Shown in pieces: positions 30,354-42,800 of a stretch of DNA of 64,000 nucleotides. A program made the translations under genes and the position numbers. Origin of the DNA: Nitzschia sp. pyKryTriq1 (taxonomy: Eukaryota; Bacillariophyta; Bacillariophyceae; Bacillariales; Bacillariaceae); assembly GCA_956465555.1 (NCBI GenBank), contig OY101124.1, positions 1,550,001 to 1,614,000 on the forward strand. The letters are read 5' to 3'. The stretch's first letter is position 1, and every line of letters begins with the position of its first letter. The notes below the pieces were generated by a model, which searched no databases, was not told where the DNA came from, and saw nothing but the letters and a program-made list of their open reading frames with translations.

Positions 30354-31694
30354 ATGACGATGATAGCCGCCCAGCATCCATCACTGCCCCGCCCCATTCT
30401 CATTGTGGACGGCCGCCAAAGACGAAGAGCACGAGCCGCCACCACCGCTGCTGCTGCTGCCACCACCACCGTGCACTTTGATGATACTTTGATGGATTGG
30501 GCCGAGGAAGAAGAGCGATCCCATCGTGGACAGGCCCTGCGAAAGCAAATGCGACAGCGATTGCTAGTCGAACGGGGCATTCGATACCAACAACACCTCG
30601 ATCGAAAACGTGCCTTTGATGTCTTTCAATCTCAAGATCCGTGGACACGCGCCCAAGTCCACGAAATGTTGTCGTCCAACGATGCTCCTCCCCTGTACAT
30701 TCGAGGGCTCTACGCTATGCTACAATCACTGTTGGGAACAACAACAACGAATGATGATGATCATCATGATGATCATGATCATAATAGTGACAATGACAGT
30801 GACTTGGGATCCATGCTGGAAAAGTTTCGAAACAGCAGTTCTACACTTCAGTACACCAAACAACTTCGGTGTCGGGACACGTACGATTCCTTTGTCGATA
30901 CCTACTTGTTGTTTTTGGCAAGGGCGGAAATCTTTCAAAAGAGATTTGTATCACCACCACCGCCGTCGCCGCCGCCATTACATCATTCCACGTTGACATC
31001 GTCGTCGTTGTCGTCTCCAGAAAGCAACGACGACGACTTTGCAAATCCATTCCTGCTTCTTCTTCCAACCGTTCAGGAATCGTCAGCATCATCATCGTCA
31101 GTATCACTACTACTTCCATCATCATCTGCTAGTAGTACCGGTACTGATGCTGTGGATGCAGGACGCATGATCTCCTCCTCCTCCTCCTCCTCCCTACCCC
31201 ATAAAGACGACGACGACGACGACAAGTTCTTGAGACGAGGACCCTTCCGGTCGTTCTTCCGTGCCGTTGTTGGTACCGGCGGTACTAACAACAGTACTAT
31301 GAACATACCGCTACAACAAACAAAGAGCAGCAACAACAAGAAGTATGCTTGGCGCCATGCCCTACACCTATTGTGTACGACCCTCAGTCGTCGACTACGA
31401 CTTTTACGAGGAGGAAGTCGTCGCCATCGTACAAGTTCCTGTACCAATAGTTGGCAGCAGCAGCAGCAGCAGAGTCGTCTACGACGAGACTTCTGGTCTT
31501 CCTCGTTCTTTGAGGGGGAGTATGATGGTGACAATCATGGCCAGGAGCACTACGACTACTGCCACCACCACCAGCAACAGCAACAGCAACAGCCAACTTT
31601 TTGGAAAGAAGAGAAAGAGGAGGAAAAGGTCATTTCATCGTTCATTGTTGTAGCACCACGACCTCTGACTGTCTTTTTGGGGACGTTTGCATAA
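30354..31694 (+). CDS. Low-complexity protein, unrecognised
   Basis: 446 residues, intronless. The only compact part is the N-terminal third: LMDWAEEEERSHRGQALRKQ and RAFDVFQSQDPWTRAQVHEM, then PLYIRGLYAMLQSLL and the later QLRCRDTYDSFVDTYLLFL. These look like amphipathic helices. The remainder is Ser, Asp, His and Gln runs plus a basic stretch. I do not recognise a domain. The start at 30354 is the first ATG of the frame. The stop lies at the beginning of an AAGC-rich minisatellite. Confidence 0.6.
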   Translation: MTMIAAQHPSLPRPILIVDGRQRRRARAATTAAAAATTTVHFDDTLMDWAEEEERSHRGQALRKQMRQRLLVERGIRYQQHLDRKRAFDVFQSQDPWTRAQVHEMLSSNDAPPLYIRGLYAMLQSLLGTTTTNDDDHHDDHDHNSDNDSDLGSMLEKFRNSSSTLQYTKQLRCRDTYDSFVDTYLLFLARAEIFQKRFVSPPPPSPPPLHHSTLTSSSLSSPESNDDDFANPFLLLLPTVQESSASSSSVSLLLPSSSASSTGTDAVDAGRMISSSSSSSLPHKDDDDDDKFLRRGPFRSFFRAVVGTGGTNNSTMNIPLQQTKSSNNKKYAWRHALHLLCTTLSRRLRLLRGGSRRHRTSSCTNSWQQQQQQSRLRRDFWSSSFFEGEYDGDNHGQEHYDYCHHHQQQQQQQPTFWKEEKEEEKVISSFIVVAPRPLTVFLGTFA

Positions 31695-31759
31695 GCAAGC
31701 AAGCAAGCAAATAATCAAGCAAATAATCAAGCAATAATCAAGCAAATAATCAAGCAAAT
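31694..31759. repeat. AAGCAAATAATC minisatellite
   Basis: AAGC units give way to four or five copies of CAAGCAAATAAT, one of them with a 3-base loss, immediately after the stop codon of the preceding gene. Confidence 0.9.
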
Positions 31760-32722
31760 CATCATGGAATGGCATGGAATGGCATCATACGGTAGTCTAG
31801 TAGATGATTCTTTATTCTTTTTCTTTCGTTTTCACGCGAGCCAAACAACGGCGGTACCTAGTATAATAGTATTTACTGCTCTCTCTTATTATTAATTTGT
31901 AGACTAGTAGTTTGTAGACTAGTAGTTTGGATACTCTCTAATCTGGTAGGACTTGTACCAGGTACTTTCCACACGCCGCTCACTCGTACGTACTTGTAGT
32001 ACATTACAAGTACATGCGGTAGTACAGTACCAGATGATAACGATAATAATACTCAGCGCTTCCCACAATCGACAGGTTACCCGTGTAAGGAAGACGGACA
32101 GGGAAGTCCTAGCGTTCGAATGAGTCCTGCGAAAATGAAGTCTGCAACTACAAAACTACACAAACCGAAGCGGTCTATCGCGAAGCCAACTATCACAAAT
32201 ACCACAGTCTTCGATTTTGTCCTTCGTTCACTTCGTTTAGTTTTGAGATCATTGAATACAGCCATTGGAGCGCGATTGTGGGTCCACTGCCCACACGCGC
32301 GTAGTTGCGCAGCCTTTGGGGAAAAATTTGGGAGTGAAGGGGCGACTGATGAAGAGTAGTTTACTTCAAGCAAGATCCAAAAACTGCACGCACGGTACAC
32401 AAGTACCATCAGTAGATCTTCGTTCGCATCGGCGAATTGGTACAGTATGACGAGTAGTTTACTTCAAGCAAGATCCAAAAACTGCACGCACGGTGCACAA
32501 GTAGTACCATCAGTATTATATCTTCGTTCGCATCGGCGAATTCCGCGGTCTCTCGCACAGATAATAGAGATGCAGGCTAGGGACGGTTCTCTCATCGCCT
32601 CCGCACCTTTTCCATTTCATAAAATCCGCAACGAGGACCTGCCAAGGTTGCCATCATCACCATCACCATCACCATCACCATCACCATCATCAGCAGCAGC
32701 ATCAGTGCTAAATCGCAAGAAC
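31760..32722. other. Intergenic, upstream of the secreted-protein gene
   Basis: Holds a tandem duplication at 32354-32542 and, further upstream, TACTAGTAGTTTG words. Open frames on either strand near 32077-32409 have no protein-like motif and I left them out. Confidence 0.5.
32354..32542. repeat. Two-copy tandem duplication in the upstream region of the secreted-protein gene
   Basis: Unit 1 (32354-32438) and unit 2 (32452-32542) both run from GAGTAGTTTACTTCAAGC to GCATCGGCGAATT. They differ by one substitution and a few small insertions near ACCATCAGTA. The copies sit 180-370 bp before the start codon at 32723, where promoter or leader elements would lie. Confidence 0.9.
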
Positions 32723-33490
32723 ATGATGAGCAGCTATCATCTCCATTCTGCTCTTTTTTCGGCTCTCCTTCTCCTCCTTTCGACCTGCTTTTGCATCTCG
32801 AACGCAGCAACTGCATCGTTGGACAAGAAGGGGGAGGAGGCGAATAATCACCACCCTAATAATAATCACCATCAGCATCATGATCCTCAACGCCACTTGC
32901 GTCAACAACAAGCGGCTGATGATGGCGATCATCGTCGTCGCTTGCCAGCAGGAGGAGGAGGACCGCCCGCCCAACAAGGAACTCGACCCTTTAATGTCAA
33001 CTCGTTCATTGACATTGACTATATCTTTGTCGTCGATGACCACAGGGAGGAAATTGAAGAAGAAATAGAGACTGTCTTTGGCCGAGACATTTGGTTCTTG
33101 GACTATTGCTTCAACGCTTTGGAAGATATGCACATCATCGGAAGAGCAAAGCTCCAAATGAAAGGAACCATTGATTATGATCTGGAAAAAATCTTTGTTG
33201 ATTCGATCAGCACCACCTCTCAGGGTATCGTTGGAGAGTCAATGTCTTCCGACCATTCATGGACCGTTCTCGAGCACATCAGTTACGACTCGCAATTGAC
33301 TTCTCCCTTGAAGGAACGAATCTCTCACGTTTCCAAGATGAAGTTTATCGGGCGTGGAGCAGATGTTGCAACATTTGCCTTCACGGTTCACTACAATGTT
33401 TTTCTTCACGAAGACGCAGATGGTGTGGTGACTGTCGATCATGGCGTCGGAAGGGCTATGGTCATGTGCACTGTGCCGGATACCAACTAG
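32723..33490 (+). CDS. Secreted protein, unrecognised
   Basis: 255 residues from the ATG at 32723, chosen because it opens a typical signal peptide (MMSSYHLHSALFSALLLLLS, cleavage near SNA-AT). The frame extends further upstream, but that part is repetitive Pro/Ser sequence from the duplicated leader region. After cleavage comes a His/Asn/Gln-rich low-complexity stretch, then a compact domain of about 160 residues starting RPFNVNSFIDIDYIFVVDD and ending GRAMVMCTVPDTN. It has two cysteines, no membrane helix, and regularly spaced hydrophobic strands. Family unknown; extracellular or endomembrane location is inferred from the signal only. Confidence 0.7.
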   Translation: MMSSYHLHSALFSALLLLLSTCFCISNAATASLDKKGEEANNHHPNNNHHQHHDPQRHLRQQQAADDGDHRRRLPAGGGGPPAQQGTRPFNVNSFIDIDYIFVVDDHREEIEEEIETVFGRDIWFLDYCFNALEDMHIIGRAKLQMKGTIDYDLEKIFVDSISTTSQGIVGESMSSDHSWTVLEHISYDSQLTSPLKERISHVSKMKFIGRGADVATFAFTVHYNVFLHEDADGVVTVDHGVGRAMVMCTVPDTN

Positions 33491-34451
33491 AGTACAGTAC
33501 AGTAGATGATGGTACTACTGTACTGCAAGGACGGCGGCAAGAGAGTTGTTTTCCTGTGTTCCCCTCAAGCGATGCTTGTTGACATGATGATGAGAGTGGT
33601 GACTGACAGCAGAGTTCATTTATTAAATTTGATATACTACTAGTCTCTTAGGAGTGCTATATTATATATTATTGTGTTTCATATTAGTGTCATGCCAGAG
33701 GCAGTGTACTCCAGATAGTGAGTTGTGTATATAGCGAGGAGATCTGATTCGTGGCTCGTAGTAGTAGAGATAGAGAGCTCGCTACACTCTAGTAGAGTAG
33801 CGAGAGTTTATTACTCGTAGAGAAAAGATACTACTCGCTTATTACAACAGCAGTCGCGTCTTGTCTACATCTGCTGCAAACTATTGTCCAAGGGGGGCGG
33901 CCGGCCATTCCGATGAGTAGTAGTGATTTTGGTTTTTGAGTTTTAAGAAATCAAATTCAGGATCCTCTCCGCCACCGCAGCATCCCGGATGGATTTCAGA
34001 GAGTGGTTGTTTGACCGGCCGTAGTATATGCACGTATTTTGGAGCAAGCAAGCATGATGTATGGTAGCTAGCTACTGTAATACTACTACCCACTCCTCCC
34101 TCCATCTCCTCGGCACTGTGTTCATCCAATAAAAAAAATAATAATGTCTCCCACAAACAGCGTTCAGCTATCTTTGGCCGGTCGACGAGAATATCGGATA
34201 CACTTCCGATGCGTTTACAGTACCGCAGCGTATATCTGCTCGAACATATTCTCCGTGAAAGCACCGCACTCGTACCTTTACAGTATCGTACCAGGTAATA
34301 TTATATACTACTATAGCAATATTATTATTCGTCTTCGTCTTCGTCTCCGCCGCCGCGGAAGCAGCAACGCATGTCACCGCACTACGATAAGTAAGGGCGG
34401 GAGATGTCTTCATCATCCATTCGATCAGCACTTGGTGTTCATCTCAGGAGG

Positions 34452-34480
34452 GAATGAATGAATGAATGAATGAATGAATG
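34452..34480. repeat. (GAAT)7 microsatellite
   Basis: Perfect tetranucleotide run. Confidence 0.95.
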
Positions 34481-35556
34481 ACTCATCTTTGGATTATTGG
34501 CAGTGTATTCCGACAATCAAAATACTGGAATATATCCTCGGCTAGAGAGAGAGAGAGAGAGCGAGAGAGGGAGAACTCACTACCACTAGCAAGAGCAGGA
34601 GTCTATTATAGAATTGAAACCACAGCTGTCATGCCGCCATGCATGTTGTCCACCATCATCTGCAGATTGTCAAAGGAGGATGGCAATTCCGATCCGATCC
34701 GATCGATGAGAGTGAGTGAGTGAGTGAGTGTGATGCAGGTGATGAGATGCGATGCTGCTGGAAGTTGGGGAAGAACGAACAAAGGAGAGATGATTTTTTT
34801 TACAGACTACTTCAAGAGCTTGTATTAGAGAGAGAGCCTCTCTGGCTTGTACTCTCTATGTATGATAGTAGAGAGTTTCGCGTTTTGACTGGATATGAAT
34901 GATGGGAGTATCGCATGTCGGCATCATCGTGATGGTGTCTGTTCTGTGCTTGTTCCACGCGATGTTCCGTGACGAACTTCAGGAACTCGGTTTTCTTCTC
35001 CATGCGACACCCCATAACCCAAAAGGCATAAGTAAGGGTGTGCCGTCATCTTGGATACACACTATGATTGGATGATTTGGAACACCCAAAGCAGCTGCCG
35101 CCGCCATAAAAGAGATCGAGTGGATTGCGTACATGTACTACTGCACGAGTAGAATTCTACGGTGTCAAGCGGTCGGTCAGGCAAAAGGGGGCGAACTCGG
35201 TTCTCGAGAACTTTCTTCGCTTGTACAAGCTTCCGGAAGTTAACGGGTGATGGACAGATGCCCTCACGTAGAACTGCGTACAGAGAAAGATACTTGCGAG
35301 GATGCCGGCCACCCGCCGATGGGCGCAATAATAGTGCGGTTCATCATCTTCCGTCCATCATAAGCTGGCAGGGCGTCGTGTGAGAATGAGAGGCGATCCT
35401 CCCTTTGATGCACAGCTTCGGGAATCTGGTCGACATGTACTTCTTCTACTTCTCTCGATCTTCTCGCATCGACTCCTCCTCCTCTCTTTCGTCAAAAGAA
35501 GACGACGACGGCGAAAGTGAGTAGGCAAGCATTAGTATCATTTTCTCACAAACCAG

Positions 35557-35586
35557 CCAACCAACCAACCAACCAACCAACCAACC
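35557..35586. repeat. (CCAA)n microsatellite in the nitrite reductase leader
   Basis: About seven tetranucleotide units end some 70 bp before the start codon at 35655, so the repeat is probably in the 5' untranslated region. Confidence 0.95.
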
Positions 35587-35654
35587 AGCAAATTTTATTG
35601 ACTTTGTCATCATCTTGTAACCCCAACAAGTCAAACAAAGTACAGTATTATACA

Positions 35655-38600
35655 ATGAAGTTTCTATCGCTAGGATTCTTCCTGCTGACCGTCCTCAACA
35701 AGAATGGCGTGAACGCCTTTCAAATCCCGAAAACGGCCAACTCTGCCCTCCGATCCTCCAACACTGAGCTCGAAGCCGAGAAGAAGCGAGTGGTGGTGGT
35801 CGGAAACGGTATGGTAGGACAACGCTTCATGGAAAACCTCATTGAAGAGTGTGGAGACGATGTTCACATTTCCACCTTTTGCGAAGAACCCCGCGCCGCC
35901 TACAACCGCGTCAAACTCACCTCGTACTTTGAAACTCGAGATCCTAGCGATCTCAGTATGACTTCGGAGTTTGACGCCGAAGGAAAGACAGTCTGGTACG
36001 ACGACAATGGAGTCGAACTTTTGTTGAAAGACAAGGCCGTCTCGGTCGACACGAAAGCCAAGACCGTCACGGGTGCCTCGGGCAAGGTCATTCCCTATGA
36101 CGCCTGTGTCATGGCAACGGGATCCTTCCCCTTTGTGCCTCCGATCCCTGGAAAGCAACGTCCGGGAGTCTTTGTCTACCGTACCATTGAAGACTTGGAA
36201 AACATGCTGGCCTACGCCAAGGAACACAACGTGCAGGACGCCGCTGTCATCGGCGGAGGTCTCTTGGGCCTCGAAGCTGCCAAGGCTGTCAAGGATATGG
36301 GCATCACCTCTCATATTATTGAATTTGCCGACATTCTCATGTGCCGTCAGATCGATCAAGGAGGACACAACGCTCTTGTGGGCAAGATTGAAGAAATGGG
36401 CCTCAAAGTCCACTGTGGCGCCCGCACCGAATCCTTTGTCGGAACGGACGGAACCACTGACAATGAGTCCATGGCACCTATCGCCGCTCTCAAATTCAGC
36501 AATGGATGGGAGGACCTACCCGTCCAAATGGTGGTAGTTAGTGCCGGTATCAAGCCCAGAGACGAGCTCGCCCGCAACTCCGAGACCATCGAAGTCGGAG
36601 AGCGTGGAGGTATCAAAGTCGACGACCAACTTCGCACTTCCGAAGAAGGTGTGTACGCCATTGGAGAAATTGCTCTCTACAACAATTTCATCTATGGTTT
36701 GATCGCTCCTGGTTACACCATGGCAGAAGTCTGTGCCAAGGTCGTCGCAAATGACTTGGGCGTCAAAGCCTTTGCCGACTCGGCCGAGCTTCCAGCGTTT
36801 ACTGGTGCCGACATGTCTACGAAGCTCAAGTTGTTGGGATGTGACGTGGCTTCCTTTGGAATCAATCAACCTCCTCCTGATGACATGGACGTCTCGGAGC
36901 TTGTCTGGAATGATCCCTTTATCGGTGTCTACCGCAAATTGATCTTCAACAAGGCCGGTTCCAAGCTAAAGGGAGGTATCTTGGTCGGAGACGCTGCGGA
37001 CTATGCCGCCCTCCACAAGATGGCCATGAGTGACGAGGAATTACCCGCAGGTACTACTCCCGCTATGCTCTTGCCTCCGCTCTCTGCCAGAGGTGCCGGA
37101 GAAGCCAAAGAAGAAGACTTGTCGGATCCTTCGGCCCAAATCTGTTCGTGTAACGATGTCACTCGCGGAGACATTGTCAGCGCCATTAAGGAACTGGGCG
37201 TCGAAGGAGCCAGTTATGCCAATGTCAAGAAATGCTCGCGTGCCGGTACCGGATGTGGAGGATGTGAGCCTCAAGTCAAGGCCGTCTTGAAGGACACTCT
37301 CGAAGCCATGGGAGGAGCCATGTCCAACCACTTGTGTGAACACTTTGCGTACTCTCGTCCAGAATTGGTCGCTCTTTTGCGTACCGATGCCGATCCCAAG
37401 TCAGTCGATTCCTTTTCCAAGGTCTTGGCCAAGCATGGACACGGTGATGGTTGCGAGATTTGCAAGCCCGCTGTGGGATCCATCTTGGCCTCGCTCAACA
37501 ATGAACTCATCTTGAGCGGCGAACTTGGCCAACTCCAAGATACCAACGATCGTGCCATGGCCAACATGCAACGAGGAGGAACCTACTCTGTCGTTCCTCG
37601 TGTACCGGGTGGTGAATTGACTCCCGAACAATTGATTGTCTTGGGAGAAGTCGCCAAGAAGTACAACCTTTACTGCAAGATCACTGGTGGACAACGTGTC
37701 GACTTGTTTGGTGCCGCCAAGCATGAATTGCCCGATATTTGGGAAGAGCTGGGTGCCGCTGGGTTTGAATCCGGACATGCCTACGGAAAGGCCCTTCGTA
37801 CCGTCAAGTCCTGTGTTGGTTCCACTTGGTGCCGTTATGGTGTCCAGGACAGTGTCTCCTTTGCCATTCGCGTCGAAAACCGATACAAGGGTATCCGCTC
37901 TCCTCACAAGATGAAGTCTGCGGTCTCTGGATGTGTCCGTGAATGTTCCGAAGCCCAATCCAAGGACTTTGGTATGATTGCTACCGAAAATGGATACAAC
38001 CTCTATGTCGGTGGAAACGGAGGATCCAATCCCGTCCATGCCGAACTCTTTGCCACGGATATCGATGAAGACACTGTCATCAAGTACTTGGACCGTTACA
38101 TCATGTACTACATCTTGACCGCCGAGCGATTGGAACGTACCGCAGTCTGGCAACAAAAGCTTCCTGGTGGAAAGATGGGTGGTGGTCCCATTGAACACTT
38201 GAAGGAAGTCATCATTGAAGACTCTCTCGGTATTGTCGATGAATTGGACAAGCGTATGCAATACTTGGTTGATACCTACCATGATGAATGGGTAAGTTCG
38301 AATGCAATGTATGGGACGCAGACTGCACTATAATAATATGACACGTATACTCACATTTTCTCCTTTTTTTTCACTTTACCACCTTTTTTCTTCCTCAGGC
38401 GGAGGTTGTCAAGGACCCCGCGTTGCGTGCTCAATTCAAGCAATTCGCCAACACTGACCAGATTATCAAGAAGGACGACATGATTGAATTCATTGACATG
38501 CGGGGACAAGTTCGCCCCGCCGATTGGCCCAAGGATGGACAGCCACAGACCAACTGGAAGGCCCCAAGTGTTGATATCTTTGCCAACTCCCAAAAGTCGT

Positions 38601-39091
38601 GGGTCCAGGTCGGAACCACAGCCGATTTTGTTGCCAACGTCGGTACTCCCATCCTGTATGGAGATTCTCAACTGGCTGTCTTCAACACTGTCCACGGGGA
38701 ATGGTACTGCACCCAAAACATGTGCCCGCACAAGCAAGCATTCGTTTTGTCCCAAGGACTTACGGGTTCCAGTGCTGAGCACGGCCAGAAACCATATGTG
38801 GCGTGTCCCTTGCACAAGAAGCAGTTTGATTTAAAGTCGGGAGAGGGTCTCAATGACGACGAATTGAACATTTTGACTTTCCCCGTCAAGGTGATGGAAG
38901 GAAACAAGGTGATGGTGGAACTTCCCGCGGAAGCCGAAGTGGATGCCATTTTGGGAACGCACGGACTGCGAGTACAAAAGTCGGACTGTGTGGACATTGC
39001 CGCGGATGCTCTTCGAGTCCCTTCCAGAGTCAACCCCTTCAAGGCCCGAAACTCCACCGACGCGATGACAACCGTGATGGAAGAGCTTTAA
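35655..39091 (+). CDS. nirB: NAD(P)H-dependent assimilatory nitrite reductase with fused Rieske (NirD-like) domain
   Basis: Two exons (35655-38291, 38399-39091; 107-nt intron, GTAAGT...CTCAG) encode 1109 residues. The enzyme reduces nitrite to ammonium with NAD(P)H. Order of parts: signal peptide ending VNAFQIP (plastid-type motif); FAD/NAD(P)-binding Rossmann folds (VVVVGNGMVGQRFMENL, AAVIGGGLLGLEAAKAV); a [2Fe-2S] BFD-like motif CSCNDVTRGD with GTGCGGC (about 497-540); the sulphite/nitrite reductase ferredoxin-like half; siroheme-[4Fe-4S] ligands in SCVGSTWCRYG (about 717) and SGCVRECSEAQ (about 758); and, on exon 2, a Rieske domain with CPH (about 987) and CPLH (about 1015). Fusion of NirB and NirD in one chain is also seen in fungal enzymes. 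I picked the start at 35655 because it gives the targeting signal; the frame extends upstream into the CCAA repeat. Confidence 0.95.
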
Positions 39092-39458
39092 AAGAAAAAG
39101 CGTATGTTACATACAACATTTTACAATACTACATACAGGTGGTAGTACATCGACGAATTTTGCTTTCTACTGTCCCTCTAGCTCTAGTAGTAGTAGTAGT
39201 TTCACACTTCACAACAACAACAACTCCGACGTGTATGGCCCTACTATCTCCTGTATTACACAGGTACTACTGTACATACCGGTAGTTTAGTACTCGTATA
39301 GTCGGTAGACTACTAGTTTGTGGGGACGAAAAGTTGGTCTGTAGTCGAACGGCTGACCCCAAAAAATGACTTCTGGCATATGTATGATGATATTTGTTGT
39401 CTGTTGTCTGTCTGGCAGTCCTCCGTCGAAATGACCCCGAGCGAAATGAAAGCGCGCC
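39092..39458. other. Spacer between nitrite reductase and the Copia element
   Basis: Holds the nitrite reductase 3' flank with AGTAGT and AACAAC runs and ends with the CGCGCC target site. No gene seen. Confidence 0.6.
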
Positions 39459-39771
39459 TGTTGCGAAGTCTCTAGTCTGATAAGTCGTACGAGTTACGAA
39501 TGTTTCGTTTTCCAAATTATGATCCTATTTTATCAGTCTACTTTCTGCTTTTATGAATGTTCGAGGTGGCCCCATGGGCCTGTTACACATGGTTTCCATG
39601 GGCCTTTAACTCGTGCTTCGTTGGGCCTTTAACTCTTGCTTCGTTGGGCCCAGAGCTCTTGATCTATTGGACGTATAGTCCTCGGTCTCGCAATAGTATT
39701 GAGTAACGAGTCGAGTCCTATATCGTCCGTACGTCGTTCGTTGTACGTCATCATGAGAACGTTTCTCAACA
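39459..39771 (-). repeat. 3' LTR of the Copia element
   Basis: 313 bp, same sequence as the right-hand LTR. On the plus strand it starts TGTTGCGAAG and ends TCTCAACA. It contains an internal two-copy repeat built on GGGCCTTTAACTC. Confidence 0.95.
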
Positions 39772-39804
39772 TCCTCCCTTGACGTGCAGTCGAACGATTC
39801 AATT

Positions 39805-42800
39805 CTACTCGTCCTTGACGATTTCTCTACTCGATTGTCCGTCGCGGTGTAGAAAGTCCTTCTTAGCGACGTACGTATCTATGTGTCGTTCGTGCGTTTC
39901 GCTCGTCACATTTTTTGTAAAAATATCGCTTCTATTCTCTTCTGACTTTACGAAAATCAGTTTGAAGAAGCCGTCTTCACAAGCTTTAGTGATCCATCGC
40001 GTTTTCATGTCGATGTGCTTCGTACGTCCAGTGGTCGTTACGTTCTCGGCCATAAAGATGGCGCCGATGTTATCCACTCTACATATTACTGGTAGCTGTA
40101 CCGGTACTCCCATGGAAATAAGGACTTGAAATATAAATTTGATTTCTTTCGCTGCTTCGACTAGAGCGTAAAGCTCGGCCTCGCTGCTGCTCAACGCGAT
40201 GGTCGTCTGGCCTTTGCTTCGCCAGCTAATGGGTACTCCCTGTAGGAATACGCAGAATCCGGTAACGGATATTCTAGTATCCTTGTCTCCTCCCCAATCG
40301 GAGTCAGAGTACAGTATAAGTTCCCATTGCTTTTTGTTGGTATCGATCGGTCTCGGATCGATTTTTAGTCCGTATTCCTTGGTGTCTAGCGTGTACTTTA
40401 TGGTACGTTTGAGTTCTTTGAATGCTGCCACTGTCGGTGCGTCCAGGGCTTTCGAGAGTTCTCTCACTGCGTTCGCTATGTCTGGTCGCGAGTGCTTTAC
40501 TAAGTAGAGTAGCATTCCTACTCCTGATCGGTACGTAGCATGATCATGTTTGTGTAGTTTGTCTTTCTCTTCTTTTGCGCGCAGGATCCCTTGATTTTGC
40601 GTGCCGGGTGTTTTGTAGCTCGGTAGTCCTTTAACTAATTCGCCGAAGTTCGCCTCGAGTTTCTTAATTAGATGCGGCTGGTACAGCCATGCTTTAGTAC
40701 GGTCTTTCGAGAACGCCACATGGCAACTCAGGAAATCCGTCATGTCTTCTTCGACTTTTAGCGTTAGGTCGTTCTTCTTTAACGATTCGATGGTGTCTCG
40801 AATCGCCGTCTTATCTCCGACAAGAAGAAAGTCGTCTACGTAGAGGGCTATATATACTGCGCCCTTCTCGTTGATTCGACTCAGTAAGCAGGGATCTGCG
40901 TATCCTCCCTTGAATCCGACTTCTCGTAGTATCGTTATCATTTTCTTCCAGTACTGACGGCTTCCTTGTACAAGCCCGTAAGTTGCTTTATTGAGCTTGA
41001 CGCATTCGTCGTCTTTGGCATTTATGCCTTGTGGGCTGTTCATGTAGATGTCGATGCCGTCGAGGTCGCCGTGCAGAAATGCAGTCTCGATATCTACTAG
41101 AGTAGTGCTGTAGTTTGGTCTCATGGTCGCCATAAGTAGTAATAGGCGAAACGTTACGTCGTGCACTACTGGAGAGTACGATTCTTCGAAGTCGACTCCG
41201 GGTATTTGGCTGTAGCCACATGCTACCAGCCTCGCTCGGTAAGTACCGTTGCGTTTTATTTTAAAGACCCATTTGTTTTTGACGCAACGTCTATCGGGCG
41301 GGATGTCCTTTCTTTTTATTATCGTCCAGACGTTTCTATCTCGCATGTCTTTTAATTCTTTTGATATTGCGTCTCTCCACTTCTCTCTATCTTCTTTGTT
41401 TGGGTGATTCCATGCATCGTCGTACCTAGTTGGTTCGTCTGGTACTTGCATAGTCGTTAATGCAAATTCGGCGGGAACTTGCTCGATTAAAAGGTTGGCG
41501 ATGTCTTTATCGTCTTTCTCCCTCCCTAATCGAGTGAGTTCACGTGCCATTGCTTCTGGTTCGTCGGTCATGTCTAGTAGACGTTGTGCGATAGGGTTGT
41601 AGTAGGTGGAGAGGTTTCGTAGTTCGCGTGACATTCTAGTCGGGCGTGGGTCGGGTGGGTCGTCTGGTTCGTCGGGGTCGTCTTGTTCGTTTGTGTCCGT
41701 TTTCGGTTCGTTCGCTCCTCCGTTATTTTGTTCGTCTTCGGAGCTCACGTGGTGGGAATGTTGCGTCGGTGACGCACGTTGATGTAATTCTGTTTGTCCG
41801 GAATTCGCAGGCGATTCGGGGGTTGCTGTTGTCCCCCGATCTTGTATCTCGGCAGTTTCGTCTGATATTGCCTCAGTGCCGCTGGGCGGTGTGTATAGTG
41901 CGCCGGTCAGCGTTTCTTCCGTTTGTTCTTCAGTCATTTGTCTTTCGGAGATGCTTGGAGGGCTTAGCAGTTCCACGTCATCGTCTGTTCCTGAATCGAG
42001 AACGTTGATGACGTAGTTTGATGAGAGCGAATCGCGGGCTCGATCGCCCATGTATTCGCCATACGACTTGTTGAGCCATAAAATGTCCCGCGTTTTGATC
42101 AGTGCCTTGGTCGATAAATTCCACATCCTGTAGCAGTCGTTGCTCGTGTCTTCCGGGTATCCGATGAGGATGCATATTTTGCCGCGTAGTTTCAGTTTTG
42201 ATCGCAGTGTACGGTCCTTCATGTCCGTGACTACTGCGACTTCGCCGAATGTTTTTAATGAATTGGCGTGCGCTGGATTTTTGCCGTCAAAGGCTTGGAA
42301 CGAGCTGATCGGCCTCGTCGACGAGATCATTAAATTATCGTTGAACGTCGCCATTTGCGCCGCTTCAGCCCATAGTCCTCGTTTTAATTCATCATCCATG
42401 CCGGCGGCATTGAATGATGTTCGCATTCTGTCGTATAAAGTTTTAAATTTTCTTTCGACTCTACCGTTTCTTTGTGGTGTATTCGGTGGCGTAAATTCAA
42501 ATTGTGTATGTATTCCGGCGTGTAGTAGCGCTCGCTGAGCTGCTCTATTTTCGCCGGAATCGTCGCATCGTATGTATTTGGGTGCGTGTCCGATTTGTTT
42601 TTCTATATTGCGACACAGTGTGAGTATCGCCTCTACGGCGTCGCTTTTGCGTCTAATGAAATATGAGAATACCTTGTCGGTGCAGTCGTCGAGCGCCATG
42701 AGCCAGTATTTTGACTCACCGTAGCTCGTTGCGTTCATCGACGAGATGTCGATAAATAGTCGTTCGCCCGGTGTTTTGCTCTTTTCATTGAGCTCTTTTG

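Larger units (their letters stand above)
33491..35654. other. 2.2-kb intergenic region with microsatellites
   Basis: No supported gene. Minus-strand open frames near 33881-34264 and 34812-35015 have a partly protein-like look but no recognisable motif and no homologue in the window. GAAT, GA, GAGT and CCAA repeats are scattered through the region. The last 140 bp are the leader of the nitrite reductase gene. Confidence 0.45.

Noticed and set aside
32077-32409. Overlapping frames on both strands upstream of the secreted-protein gene
   Set aside because: Neither strand shows a motif, and part of the sequence is the duplicated leader segment.
33881-34264. 127-codon minus-strand frame in the large spacer
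   Set aside because: No recognisable motif; the first half reads as random sequence with stray Cys and Arg. It could be a small gene but evidence is lacking.
35655-39091. Bacterial contamination as source of the nitrite reductase gene
   Set aside because: It has a spliceosomal intron, a plastid-type presequence and eukaryotic neighbours.
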